Source: Sphingomonas sp. JC676 (GTDB lineage: Bacteria; Pseudomonadota; Alphaproteobacteria; Sphingomonadales; Sphingomonadaceae). Taken from it: a stretch of DNA of 64,000 nucleotides. A program made the translations under genes and the position numbers. Of this stretch, positions 25,642 to 34,457 are shown piece after piece. Position 1 is the first letter of the stretch; each line of letters starts with the position of its first letter. The stretch lies in the NCBI RefSeq assembly GCF_014489075.1, contig NZ_JACTGR010000008.1:1-64000 (forward strand), given 5' to 3'. Under the pieces are notes generated by a model. The model did no database searches and was not told the origin of the DNA. It was given only the letters and a program-made list of their open reading frames with translations.

Positions 25642-27468
25642 ATGGTGCAGGACACTCCCATCGAACGCTTGCGCAATGTGTTGGGCGGCGCCGCCCGCGC
25701 GCTTTCGGGTGACGCGGAAGCGGAACTGAGCTTCACCTCGGATGCGCCGGTCCAGTCCGGGCGGCAGATCCGGGTGCCGATGCCGTCGCGCACGATGCCC
25801 GCCGATCAGGTGGCCGAGGCGCGCGGCTTTGCCGACAGCTTCGCGCTCCGCATGCGACACCACGACAATGCTCTGCATTTGCGCGGCGCGCCCAAGGAGG
25901 CGGTGGCGCGCGCGGTATTCGACGCGGTCGAGACGGCGCGGGTCGAGGCGCTTGGATCGCGCGGCTATGCCGGCATCGCCGACAATCTCGACCATGCGCT
26001 CGGGTTGAAGCTGCGATCGGACCCGATCGCGCGGGCGCGCAACCGCGACGAGGTGCCGCTTTCGACCGCGTTGGGGCTGATGGTGCGCGAGCGGCTGACC
26101 GGCCGCGAATCGCCCGCCGCCGCCGCGATGGGCCTGGCGCTGGTCCGCGACTGGATCGAGGAGCGCGCCGGCGCCGATCTCGATGCGCTGTCGATGGCGA
26201 TTGACGACCAGAAGGCCTTTGCCACGCTCACCACGCGACTGCTCCAGGATCTGGAGTTGGTCGAGGGCGAGTTGCTGCCCGACGAGAGCGACGAGAACGG
26301 CGGCGACGACGAAGGCACCGAGGACCAGGACGAGTCCGGCGAGGACGAGGGCGACAGCGAGTCGCAGCAGGGGGAAGGTCAGACCGAGGCGCGCGGCGAG
26401 CAGCGCGAGTCCGACCAGGGCGAGGACGGCGAGCAGCAGGCGTCCGACTCGATGGACGATGGCGACGGCGAGCCCGGCGACGAAGGCGAGGACGGCATGA
26501 TGCCCGTCCGCCCGAACCGCCCGTGGAGCGACCTGCCGCCGCAGTTCGAGTACAGGCCGTTCACCACCCAGTTCGATGAGGTCGTCGCGGCGACCGATTT
26601 GTGCGACGCCGAGGAGCTCGACCGACTGCGCTCCTATCTCGACCAGCAGCTTGTCCATCTGCAGGGCGTGGTGACCAAGCTCGCCAACCGGCTGCAGCGG
26701 CGGCTGATGGCGCAGCAGAACCGCAGCTGGGACTTCGACCAGGAGGAAGGCATCCTCGACGCCGCACGGCTGGCGCGGGTGGTGGTCAATCCGATGCTGT
26801 CCTTGAGCTACAAGGTCGAGCGCGACACCGATTTCCGCGATACCGTGGTGACGTTGCTGATCGACAATTCGGGATCGATGCGCGGGCGGCCGATCTCGAT
26901 CGCGGCGATCAGCGCCGACATATTGGCGCGCACGCTGGAGCGTGTCGGCGTCAAGACCGAGATATTGGGTTTCACCACGCGCGCCTGGAAGGGCGGGCAG
27001 TCGCGCGAGAAATGGTTGACGGACGGGCGCCCCGCGCAGCCGGGCCGGCTCAACGACGTCCGTCACATCGTTTACAAACAGGCCGACGAGCCATGGCGCC
27101 GCGCCAAGAAGTCGCTCGGGCTGATGATGCGCGAGGGGCTACTCAAGGAGAATATCGACGGCGAGGCGCTGCTCTGGGCGCATCAGCGGCTGATCGCACG
27201 ACCCGAGGACCGCAAAATCCTGATGGTGATCTCCGACGGCGCGCCGGTTGACGATTCGACGCTTTCGGTGAACTCGGGCTCCTATCTGGAGCGGCATCTG
27301 CGCCAGGTGATCGGCTGGATCGAGACGCGCTCGCCGGTCGAGCTCGTCGCGATCGGCATCGGCCATGACGTGACGCGCTATTATGCGCGTGCCGTCACCA
27401 TCATGGACGCCGATCAGCTTGCCGGCACGATGGTCGAGCAGCTCGCCGCGCTGTTCGACACCGAATGA
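25642..27468 (+). CDS. cobT: Cobaltochelatase CobT-type protein with VWA domain
   Basis: A 608-residue CobT. The helical N-terminal region (1-210) is followed by a very acidic Asp/Glu/Gly/Gln linker (about 213-285). The C-terminal von Willebrand A domain has an intact MIDAS (Asp408, Ser410, Ser412 in DNSGSMRG) and a later SDGAPVDDST. With CobS it forms the ATP-driven subunit pair of aerobic cobaltochelatase. The length and order match the family. ATG 25642 begins conserved sequence. Its stop overlaps the next gene's ATG (ATGA). Confidence 0.93.
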   Translation: MVQDTPIERLRNVLGGAARALSGDAEAELSFTSDAPVQSGRQIRVPMPSRTMPADQVAEARGFADSFALRMRHHDNALHLRGAPKEAVARAVFDAVETARVEALGSRGYAGIADNLDHALGLKLRSDPIARARNRDEVPLSTALGLMVRERLTGRESPAAAAMGLALVRDWIEERAGADLDALSMAIDDQKAFATLTTRLLQDLELVEGELLPDESDENGGDDEGTEDQDESGEDEGDSESQQGEGQTEARGEQRESDQGEDGEQQASDSMDDGDGEPGDEGEDGMMPVRPNRPWSDLPPQFEYRPFTTQFDEVVAATDLCDAEELDRLRSYLDQQLVHLQGVVTKLANRLQRRLMAQQNRSWDFDQEEGILDAARLARVVVNPMLSLSYKVERDTDFRDTVVTLLIDNSGSMRGRPISIAAISADILARTLERVGVKTEILGFTTRAWKGGQSREKWLTDGRPAQPGRLNDVRHIVYKQADEPWRRAKKSLGLMMREGLLKENIDGEALLWAHQRLIARPEDRKILMVISDGAPVDDSTLSVNSGSYLERHLRQVIGWIETRSPVELVAIGIGHDVTRYYARAVTIMDADQLAGTMVEQLAALFDTE

Positions 27469-27713
27469 TCGCGCCGCCGCCCGGCGGCTTCCGGCCCGTC
27501 CTCAAGCGATCGGTGACGATCGCGGGGCACCAGACCTCGATCGGCCTCGAACCGATCTTCTGGGAGGCGCTGGAGGCGGCGGCGGCCGAACGCGCGCTGC
27601 CGCTCAACGCGCTGATCGCGGCGATCGACCATGCGCGGATCAGTGCGGAAAATCCGCCCAACCTCGCCAGTGCGATCCGAATCTGGCTGATGGCGGAGCG
27701 CAGCCGGGGCTGA
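27465..27713 (+). CDS. Ribbon-helix-helix domain protein
   Basis: An 82-residue protein with the RHH_4-type pattern KRSVTIAGHQTSIGLEPIFWEALEAAAAERALPLNALIAAID. This is a short beta-strand followed by two helices, as in Arc/MetJ-like DNA-binding proteins. It overlaps the end of cobT by 4 bp and is therefore co-translated. The target is unknown; autoregulation of the cobT transcript is possible. Confidence 0.82.
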   Translation: MIAPPPGGFRPVLKRSVTIAGHQTSIGLEPIFWEALEAAAAERALPLNALIAAIDHARISAENPPNLASAIRIWLMAERSRG

Positions 27714-27883
27714 CCAGCGGCGCAAAGGTAATGAAGGTAACGGACCTGTCGGCGAAAATGTCGCTTTCGGCGATGCAAGCGACGTCCACATTGAGAAAGA
27801 GGCCGGACGGCGTCGCAGGCCAAATCCTACATTGCAAGCGCCACACCAAGAGGCGCGCGACCCCCCGCGCTTGACCGATTTTT

Positions 27884-27926
27884 TGCAAACCGTTCGCATT
27901 AGCGTTGACTCTGCGAACGCCTCGCA
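27884..27926. promoter_or_regulatory. Tandem Fur-box-like palindromes before the siderophore receptor
   Basis: TGCAAA-CCG-TTCGCA at 27884-27898 and TGCGAA-CGC-CTCGCA at 27912-27926, both 6-3-6 inverted repeats with one mismatch, centres 28 bp apart. They lie 38-80 bp before the receptor's GTG and match the alphaproteobacterial Fur pattern TGCGAA-N3-TTCGCA. The rest of 27714-27963 holds nothing else I recognise. Confidence 0.55.
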
Positions 27927-27963
27927 ATAGCTGGACGCGAAACGACACCATAAGGGGATTATC

Positions 27964-30519
27964 GTGAAGCGTTCTTCCACCGCCGCCCAGCCCGGGCGCG
28001 CGCCTGCTTTCCTTGCGCTGGCTTGCGTGGGCTTCATCGCCTCGGCGCCGATCGCGCATGCCGCAGGGCCCGATACTGCTCCAGCCGATGCCTCGGACGA
28101 CGACAAGGCTGCCCAGGACCGCACCGCGCAGGACCGCAACGAGCAGATCATCGTCACCGGCGAACGCGGGGAGGAACTCCAGGGCCCCAAGGCAACCGCC
28201 AGGGTTGTCAACACGCCGCGTTCGGTGGTGGTGCTTCCGGCCCAGGTGATCGAGCAGACCGGCTCGGCCTCGCTCGCCGATGCGCTGCGCACGGTGCCGG
28301 GCATCACCTTCGGCGCGGCCGAAGGCGGCAACCCGATCGGCGACCGTCCGTTCATCCGCGGCTTCGACAGCCAGGGCAGCACTTTCGTCGACGGCGTCCG
28401 CGACGTCGCCGCACAGACCCGCGAGGTGTTCGCCACCGAGCAGGTCCAGATCGTCCGCGGCTCGGATTCGACGCTGGGCGGGCGCGGCAGCGCCGGCGGC
28501 TCGATCAACATCATCTCCAAGCTCCCGCAGGAGACGGACTTCATCCGGGCGACCGGCAGCTATGGCACTGACGATTACAAGCGCGTCACGCTCGACGTGA
28601 ATCGCAAGCTGACCGACACGATCGGTTTCCGCGTCGCGGCGATGTGGCACGATCAGGACTTTGCCGAGCGCGACGCGATCTGGGCGCGCCGCTGGGGCGT
28701 GGCGCCGTCGCTGACCTTAGGGCTCGGCACCGACACGCGGCTGACGCTCTCTTATTATTATCTCGAAAGCCATGAGCTGCCCGACAGCGGCATCCCGTTC
28801 CTCTACACGATCGGCAACGCGCCCGGCACCGGCGAGATCTGGACCACGCCGGCGCTGGGCGACATCACCACGGCCGGCGGCACCAAGGGGCATGTGAGCC
28901 GCGACACCTTCTACGGCCTGAAAAGTCGCGACTTCCGCGACGCCACGACCAACCAGGTCACGATGCGGGTCGAGCATGATTTCGGCACGGTCACGCTGCG
29001 CAACACCTCGCGCTTCACGCGCAACGACCAGAGCTATATCTTCCTGCTGCCCGACGACAGCCAGGGCAACGTCTATGGCACCGCCGCGACCAACCCGACG
29101 ACCGGCCCAGCCGGCACGCGCGGCGACGTGCTGACCGGCGGCTATGTCTGGCGCCGCGGCAACACGCGTTACGGCTATACCGACGCGCTGACCAACCAGA
29201 CCGACCTGTATGGCACGTTCGACACCGGATCGGTGAAGCATAGCTTCGCAGTGGGTGCGGAATTCAGCTTCGAGAAGGCGCGCCGCGGCGCGTTCGTATC
29301 GGCGAGCGGATCGACTGTCAGCCCGCGCTGCAACGCCGCGACGATCGCACGCTATTACTGCACGAGCCTGTTCAATCCGAACCCGAACGATCCCTGGGTC
29401 AATTATTCCAGCGACACCTCGACGGTGCAGACGCCGATCGTGAAGGGTCTGCCGAGCAGCGAGACGCAGAACGAGGCGGAGACCATGTCGGTCTATGGCT
29501 TCGACTCGATCACGCTGATGCCGTCGCTGATCCTGAACCTCGGGCTGCGCTACGATCACTTCAAGTCGAAGGTGACGCCACCGATCGTGGCGCCCGCAAC
29601 GACGAGCTTCAGCCTCGAGCGCACCGACGACCTGATCAACTGGCAGGCGGGCCTGGTGTTCAAGCCGACCGCGAACACCAGCCTCTATGCCAGCTATGCG
29701 ACCGCGGCGACGCCGCCGAACAGCCTGCTCGGCGAAGGCCAGGAACCGAACAGCCTCGGCACCACCAACACCGCGGCAGCGCTGGCGCTGCTCGACAGCC
29801 TCAAGGTCGAGAAGACCAAGTCGTACGAAGTCGGCGCCAAGGCCAACCTGTTCGACGAACAGCTCGCGCTGAGCGTGGCCGCGTTCCAGACCGATACCGA
29901 CAATGCCCGCACCACCGGCCCGGACGGCAATATCGAATTCATCGGCAGCCGTCGCATCCGCGGCATCGAGGCGACGTTCAACGGCAACATCACCAAATGG
30001 CTGACGGTGTTCGGCGGCTACACGCACCTCGATCCCAAGATCGTCGATGGCGGCTTCACGGCGCTAACCGCGCCCGCAGTGGTAGTCGGCGGCGCGACCA
30101 TCCAGCCGGCCAAGACGGTGCTCGTCCAGTCGGTCACCACCGGGCGCCAGGCGACCCAGACCGCCAAGGACAGCTTCACGCTCTGGGCCGACGTCAAGCC
30201 GATCGAGCGGCTGAGCTTCGGCGGCGGCGCCTTCTATTCGGGGCGCCAGTTCGGCGGCTATGCCGACAATCGCAGTGCGACGCAGAACGCGGCGGGCGTG
30301 GCGACGGTCAATCCGGCGACCAAGGTGCTTTCGCGCACCATTCCGGGCTATTGGCGCTTCGATGCCCGGATGAGCTACAAGGTCACAGACAATATCGACC
30401 TGAGCGTCAACGTGAACAATTTGACCAACGAGACCTATTTCACCCAGGTCTATAGCTCCCATTATGCCTCGATCGCGCCGGGCCGCTCGGCCTTCGCGAC
30501 TGTCGGAGTGAAGTTCTGA
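27964..30519 (+). CDS. TonB-dependent siderophore receptor (catecholate type)
   Basis: An 851-residue outer-membrane receptor. The signal peptide runs to about residue 33, followed by a low-complexity region and a TonB-box-like EQIIVTGER near 59. The plug carries VVLPAQVIEQTGSASLADALRTVPGITFGAAEG and DRPFIRGF, with the plug end VRGSDSTLGGRGSAGGSINIISK. A 22-strand barrel ends in SIAPGRSAFATVGVKF. The pattern fits Fiu/ferric-catecholate receptors. The start is GTG 27964, preceded by AAGGGG. Fur-like boxes sit upstream. It is followed without a gap by SEL1 and piuC-type genes. Confidence 0.92.
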   Translation: MKRSSTAAQPGRAPAFLALACVGFIASAPIAHAAGPDTAPADASDDDKAAQDRTAQDRNEQIIVTGERGEELQGPKATARVVNTPRSVVVLPAQVIEQTGSASLADALRTVPGITFGAAEGGNPIGDRPFIRGFDSQGSTFVDGVRDVAAQTREVFATEQVQIVRGSDSTLGGRGSAGGSINIISKLPQETDFIRATGSYGTDDYKRVTLDVNRKLTDTIGFRVAAMWHDQDFAERDAIWARRWGVAPSLTLGLGTDTRLTLSYYYLESHELPDSGIPFLYTIGNAPGTGEIWTTPALGDITTAGGTKGHVSRDTFYGLKSRDFRDATTNQVTMRVEHDFGTVTLRNTSRFTRNDQSYIFLLPDDSQGNVYGTAATNPTTGPAGTRGDVLTGGYVWRRGNTRYGYTDALTNQTDLYGTFDTGSVKHSFAVGAEFSFEKARRGAFVSASGSTVSPRCNAATIARYYCTSLFNPNPNDPWVNYSSDTSTVQTPIVKGLPSSETQNEAETMSVYGFDSITLMPSLILNLGLRYDHFKSKVTPPIVAPATTSFSLERTDDLINWQAGLVFKPTANTSLYASYATAATPPNSLLGEGQEPNSLGTTNTAAALALLDSLKVEKTKSYEVGAKANLFDEQLALSVAAFQTDTDNARTTGPDGNIEFIGSRRIRGIEATFNGNITKWLTVFGGYTHLDPKIVDGGFTALTAPAVVVGGATIQPAKTVLVQSVTTGRQATQTAKDSFTLWADVKPIERLSFGGGAFYSGRQFGGYADNRSATQNAAGVATVNPATKVLSRTIPGYWRFDARMSYKVTDNIDLSVNVNNLTNETYFTQVYSSHYASIAPGRSAFATVGVKF

Positions 30520-31220
30520 ACCAGTCGATCGACTCGCTTTCGGCCGACGAAATCGCCGCCCGCCTGTCCGGTTCGCCGGACGCGCGGGCGGCGCTGATTC
30601 GCGACGGCGCCGAGGCCGGCGTGGCGGAAGCGCAGGCGGTGTACGGCCAGATGCTGCTCGATGCGGGCGATGCGCGGACCGGTTTCGGCTGGTTCAACAA
30701 GGCGGCGGCGCAGGGCCATCTGATGGCGCTCAACATGGTCGGGCGCTGCTACGATCTCGGCTGGGGCATCGCCATCGACAAGGCGCGTGCGGCCGAATGT
30801 TTCCGCATCGCCGCAGAGCGCGGGCTCGAATGGGGCATGTACAATTACGCGACCGCGCTGGCGCTGGGCGATGGATTGACCGAGGACAAGGCGGCGGCGC
30901 TCGCCTGGTTCGAGAAGGCGGCGGCGATGGGCAATGCCAAGGCCACCAACTATATCGGCAGCTTCCACGAGGATGGCTGGGTGGTGCCGAAGGACATGGC
31001 CAGGGCGGCGATATGCTATGCGAGAGCCGCCGAGGGCGGCGATTTTCGCGGCGCCTTCAACCATGCCCGGATGCTGGCGGAGGCTGGACGGCTGGACGAG
31101 GCGCGCGAATGGCTCGCGCGCTGCGCGGAGACGGCGACGCCGGCCTTTGTCGGCAAGGCACGGGCGTTCCTCGCGGCCTCGCCCTGGCCCGACCTGCGCG
31201 ATGCGATGAAGGTGGCCTGA
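30516..31220 (+). CDS. SEL1-like tetratricopeptide repeat protein
   Basis: A SEL1-repeat solenoid of about 234 residues with repeats such as AEAQAVYGQMLLDAGD, GWFNKAAAQGHLMALNMVGRCYDLG, AAERGLEWGMYNYATALALGDG and WFEKAAAMGNAKATNYIG. Repeat proteins of this type commonly sit between a siderophore receptor and a PiuC-like gene. The first conventional start is GTG 30621, but the frame is coherent from CTG 30516 (NQSIDSLSADEIAARLSG), which overlaps the receptor's TGA as CTGA. I prefer 30516. The stop overlaps the next ATG. Confidence 0.85.
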   Translation: MNQSIDSLSADEIAARLSGSPDARAALIRDGAEAGVAEAQAVYGQMLLDAGDARTGFGWFNKAAAQGHLMALNMVGRCYDLGWGIAIDKARAAECFRIAAERGLEWGMYNYATALALGDGLTEDKAAALAWFEKAAAMGNAKATNYIGSFHEDGWVVPKDMARAAICYARAAEGGDFRGAFNHARMLAEAGRLDEAREWLARCAETATPAFVGKARAFLAASPWPDLRDAMKVA

Positions 31221-31903
31221 TGTTGATCGCAATCCCCGACCTGCTTTCCGCCGACCAGGTCGCGCGGCTGCGCGGGATCATCGATGCCGCCGAATGGGTG
31301 GACGGCAATGTTACCTCGGGTGCGCAATCGGCGCTGGCCAAGAATAATGAGCAATTGCCCGAGGGCGGCGCGGCGCATGTCCAGGCCGGGGCGATGATCC
31401 TCGATGCACTGGCGCAGTCGCCCTTGTTCGTCGCTGCGGCGCTGCCGCTCAAGGTGTTTCCGCCCCTGTTCAACCGCTATGCCGGCGGGCAGGCCTTCGG
31501 CGCGCATGTCGACAATGCGGTGCGCATCCAGCGGGGCAGCGATTTCCGCATCCGGTCCGACCTGTCGATGACGGTCTTCCTCGAGGATCCAGACGCCTAT
31601 GACGGCGGCGAGCTGCGGATCGAGGGGCAGTTCGGCGAGCAATCGGTCAAGCTGCCGGCGGGGCATGCGATGCTCTACCCTTCCTCCAGCCTACACCTTG
31701 TGACGCCGGTGACGCGCGGGCGGCGGGTGGCGAGCTTCTTCTGGATCCAGTCGATGGTCCGCGACGATGGCGCGCGGCGGATATTGTTCGATCTCGACCA
31801 GGCGACGCAGCGGCTGGCGGGCGAGCTGGGGCAGGGGCATGCGCAGGTGGTGGAGTTGACCGGCGTCTACCACAATCTGCTCCGGAAATGGGCTGACGCC
31901 TGA
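31220..31903 (+). CDS. PiuC-type Fe(II)/2-oxoglutarate dioxygenase (PKHD hydroxylase)
   Basis: A 227-residue dioxygenase: LFNRYAGGQAFGAHVDNAVR supplies the HxD pair near residues 93-95. SDLSMTVFLEDPDAYDGGEL is followed by the distal His in SSSLHLVTPVTRGRRVAS, where the Arg binds 2-oxoglutarate. The C-terminus has the PiuC-specific helix with LTGVYHNLLRKWAD. PiuC-like genes are iron-regulated and accompany TonB siderophore receptors. Its ATG overlaps the SEL1 stop. Confidence 0.93.
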   Translation: MLIAIPDLLSADQVARLRGIIDAAEWVDGNVTSGAQSALAKNNEQLPEGGAAHVQAGAMILDALAQSPLFVAAALPLKVFPPLFNRYAGGQAFGAHVDNAVRIQRGSDFRIRSDLSMTVFLEDPDAYDGGELRIEGQFGEQSVKLPAGHAMLYPSSSLHLVTPVTRGRRVASFFWIQSMVRDDGARRILFDLDQATQRLAGELGQGHAQVVELTGVYHNLLRKWADA

Positions 31904-31913
31904 GAGCTTTCTC

Positions 31914-32021
31914 GTCACCCCGACCGAAGTGCCGGGGTCCATTGGGCGCTTGGGCGAGTTGTTGGAGCCTCTAGCGGCTCGTGCGCGGATGAGTGGACCC
32001 CGGCACTTCGGCCGGGGTGAC
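31914..32021. repeat. Long inverted repeat between convergent operons
   Basis: Two 28-nt arms (31914-31941 and 31994-32021), inverted, with one mismatch and a 52-nt spacer. It could form a cruciform or act as a bidirectional terminator between piuC-type and apbE genes. It is related in layout, but not in exact sequence, to the pair at 35190-35269. Confidence 0.8.
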
Positions 32022-32029
32022 GGAAGAGG

Positions 32030-33025
32030 TTAGGCCAGCATCGTCTGCAAAGCGGATGAGAGGCGCTCCGTGAAGTGTGTCCCTTCGCGTACGACCATGT
32101 GCGCCGCCAGCCCTTCCCGCTCCGCCAGTTCCATGCTTTCCGAACCCAGCACTGTCAGCGCGGTAGCCCAGGCATCGGCGTACATCGCCTGCGCGTGGAG
32201 GACGGTGACCGAGGCGACTCCGTTCGCCAGCGGGCGACCCGTGCGCGGGTCGAGGGTGTGGGCAAAGGTCTTGCCCTGATGCGTGAAGGCGCGGCGATAG
32301 TCGCCTGAGGTGGCGACCGCGAGACCGTGGAGCGCGACGCGGATCGGGGCGAGGCCCGCGCCGGGGATCGCTTCCAGATCGACCCACCAGGGCTGGCCGT
32401 CGGGTTTGATGCCTTCGCCGCGCAGCTCGCCACCAATCTCGACCAGGAAATCGGTCAGCCCTACGCCGAGCAGGCGTTCGGCCATGGCATCGACGGCAAA
32501 GCCCTTGGCGATTCCGGAGAAATCGAGCTGGGCGGCGGCGAGACGCCGTGCGCGCCGCATCGACGGATCAAACTCGATATGCTGGCGGCCGGAAACCGCA
32601 AGCGCCTCGGCGATCGCATAGGCGCCCGGAACGTCCTGGCGCGCGCCGGCAGGGCCGAAACCCCAGATATCGGCGAGCAGCCCTATCGCGGGATCGAATG
32701 CGCCGCCGCTGGCCTCGGCGATGTCGAGCGCGGCCGACAGCACCTGCACGAATTGCGGCGGCAACGGTTGCCAGCGTCCGACGATGCTGCGGTTGAAGCG
32801 GTCGATATCGGAGTCCGGCTCCCAGTGGCTCATCTCGTCGACGATGCGGGCGAGCACGCTGTTGATATCACGGCGCAGCCGCCTGGGCGCATCGACGATA
32901 TGCGCCGACCAGCTCGTTCCCATCGTCTCGCCGCGGAGCTTAGCGATGGGCGCGCCTTCGCGCCGGCGGTAAAAGGCCGCCGGCGCGAGAGTGGCCGGAA
33001 TGGCGATCCGCGGCTCGGCACTCAG
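32030..33025 (-). CDS. apbE: FAD:protein FMN transferase (ApbE)
   Basis: ApbE attaches FMN covalently to Thr/Ser of extracytoplasmic flavoproteins. Seen are GETMGTSWSAH, SHWEPDSDIDRFNRS, GGAFDPAIG, the D-x-S-G-I-A-KG motif (DFSGIAKGFAVD), GDYRRAF and the metal site HTLDPRTGRP. The first conventional start is ATG 32923 (MGTSW). The conserved GET precedes it, and the frame runs protein-like back to CTG 33025 (SAEPRIAIPATLAPAAFYRR), overlapping the DUF4198 TGA as CTGA. I prefer CTG, giving about 331 residues. No lipobox or clear signal is seen, which is unusual for ApbE. Confidence 0.88.
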   Translation of the reverse strand: MSAEPRIAIPATLAPAAFYRRREGAPIAKLRGETMGTSWSAHIVDAPRRLRRDINSVLARIVDEMSHWEPDSDIDRFNRSIVGRWQPLPPQFVQVLSAALDIAEASGGAFDPAIGLLADIWGFGPAGARQDVPGAYAIAEALAVSGRQHIEFDPSMRRARRLAAAQLDFSGIAKGFAVDAMAERLLGVGLTDFLVEIGGELRGEGIKPDGQPWWVDLEAIPGAGLAPIRVALHGLAVATSGDYRRAFTHQGKTFAHTLDPRTGRPLANGVASVTVLHAQAMYADAWATALTVLGSESMELAEREGLAAHMVVREGTHFTERLSSALQTMLA

Positions 33026-33906
33026 GGCGCGAGAACCTCAAGCGTGGTGACGTAGCTCACGCGGCGCTGTTGCGGGCCGGCGGGCATGGCGCGGGGCGCG
33101 CCTTCGCCGCCCTGCGCACCCATCTGACGCTGGCCGCCCTGGCCTTCGCCCTCGGGACGCGGCGCGGTCGGCGTGACGTTCAGCCAGTACATGCCGGGGG
33201 TGGGCCAGGTGATCGCGACCTTGCCCTGGGCATCGGTCTTGAGATCCATCTGATTGAGCGTGTCGCGGTAGCGGTTACCGCCCGGCACGACCGTGACGAA
33301 CATGCCCGCCGCCGGCTTGCCGTCGAGCAGAAACTGGAAGGTTGCCGCCTCGCCCGCGACCAGGTCGTTCGGATGGGTGACGGGGACCAGCTCGATGCCC
33401 TTGCCGCTGGTTTTGAACACCGTGCTGGTCGGTGCGCCCTGGGTCACGAAGATCTCGTTGCGGGTCATGTTCTCCGAGGTGACGACATCGGTCGCGCCCG
33501 CGGGGATGGCTGCGGCGAGCGTCGCCTTGGTGGTGCCGCGCGGGATCATCCTGGTCTCGCCGCTCAGCTTGTAGCTGCCGAACACGCCCTCGTTGATCAC
33601 GGCGATGCGATAGGTGCCCTGCTGGGTCAGGTGCACGTCGAAGGTCGCGCGGAACTTGCCGACATTATGGTTCTCGACCTGGCCCTGGCTGCCATCGGGC
33701 TGGGTCACCACCGGCACGATGCGCAGCGGCTGGTGATCGAAGAAGAACAGGTCGTTCGACACCGCGGCATCGACGGTCACCCAATTGTCGGTGCCCGAGA
33801 CGGTGGTCGAGGAGGGCAGCATCCACATGCGGTGGGCGAGCGCGGCGGGAGCGGCGATCGCCGCGACGGCGGCGATGGCGATCAGCGGCTTGCGTAGGTT
33901 CATCAC
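33022..33906 (-). CDS. DUF4198 domain-containing periplasmic protein
   Basis: A 294-residue protein with signal peptide MMNLRKPLIAIAAVAAIAAPAALAHR, where mature His-Arg-Met-Trp begins the DUF4198 fold. The beta-sandwich body includes NDLFFFDHQPLRIV, VTHPNDLVAGEAATFQFLLDGKPAAG and WPTPGMYWLNV. A Gly/Gln-rich stretch (about 252-280) precedes the end. The family is tied to metal handling (some members are called nickel/cobalt-uptake-associated). It is in line with DUF2271, PepSY and ApbE genes, probably one transcript. Confidence 0.88.
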   Translation of the reverse strand: MMNLRKPLIAIAAVAAIAAPAALAHRMWMLPSSTTVSGTDNWVTVDAAVSNDLFFFDHQPLRIVPVVTQPDGSQGQVENHNVGKFRATFDVHLTQQGTYRIAVINEGVFGSYKLSGETRMIPRGTTKATLAAAIPAGATDVVTSENMTRNEIFVTQGAPTSTVFKTSGKGIELVPVTHPNDLVAGEAATFQFLLDGKPAAGMFVTVVPGGNRYRDTLNQMDLKTDAQGKVAITWPTPGMYWLNVTPTAPRPEGEGQGGQRQMGAQGGEGAPRAMPAGPQQRRVSYVTTLEVLAP

Positions 33907-33919
33907 TCGATCTCCCGGA

Positions 33920-34444
33920 TCAGCGCTTGAGATTGAAGGAAACAGCGCCGAGTTCGCTGGCGCCCTTCGCCGAGCCGGAGGCGACGCTGCCGTTCCAGGC
34001 GAAGGGCAGGCGCACGACCTCGCGGCCGCCGACTTCGCGGGCGGCCTCGACTACCAGGGTGTAATTGCCCGGGGTCAGCGCGGGCATGCCGCCGCGGCCG
34101 GCGACGAGGCGCAGCTTCTGCGGGCCCGGCGCGCGGGTAGCGCCGCTGATCCCGTCGGCCGGGAAGCTCATCGTCCGGCCCGAGGCGCGCCACCATTGGC
34201 GCACGTCGCGCAGCCATTTGGTACCTTCGCCCTTGGCCTTGTTGACGGCGTACCAAACCGCGATCGTGCGGGGGGCGACGCCCTCTTTCTCGAGCCACAC
34301 CGCGACATAGGGGCGATGATATTCAGCGACGCTCAGCTTGGGGATGTCGACCGACAGGTCGAGCGTCTGTGCAACCGCAGTGGCGGGGAACAGGCTGCCG
34401 GCGCCGATCGCGGCGGCGGTCAATCCAGTCAGGCGAAACTGCAT
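33920..34444 (-). CDS. DUF2271 domain-containing exported protein
   Basis: A 174-residue protein with a signal peptide (to about residue 25, ATAVAQ). The DUF2271 body includes RPYVAVWLEKEGVAPRTIAVWY, KWLRDVRQWWRASG, DGISGATRAPG and PGNYTLVVEAAREVGG. The family is restricted largely to operons with PepSY and DUF4198 or ApbE proteins, as here. It may be a flavinylation substrate or partner, as it has conserved Ser/Thr near GATRAPG. That is inference. Confidence 0.88.
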   Translation of the reverse strand: MQFRLTGLTAAAIGAGSLFPATAVAQTLDLSVDIPKLSVAEYHRPYVAVWLEKEGVAPRTIAVWYAVNKAKGEGTKWLRDVRQWWRASGRTMSFPADGISGATRAPGPQKLRLVAGRGGMPALTPGNYTLVVEAAREVGGREVVRLPFAWNGSVASGSAKGASELGAVSFNLKR

Positions 34445-34457
34445 GTCGACCTCATTC

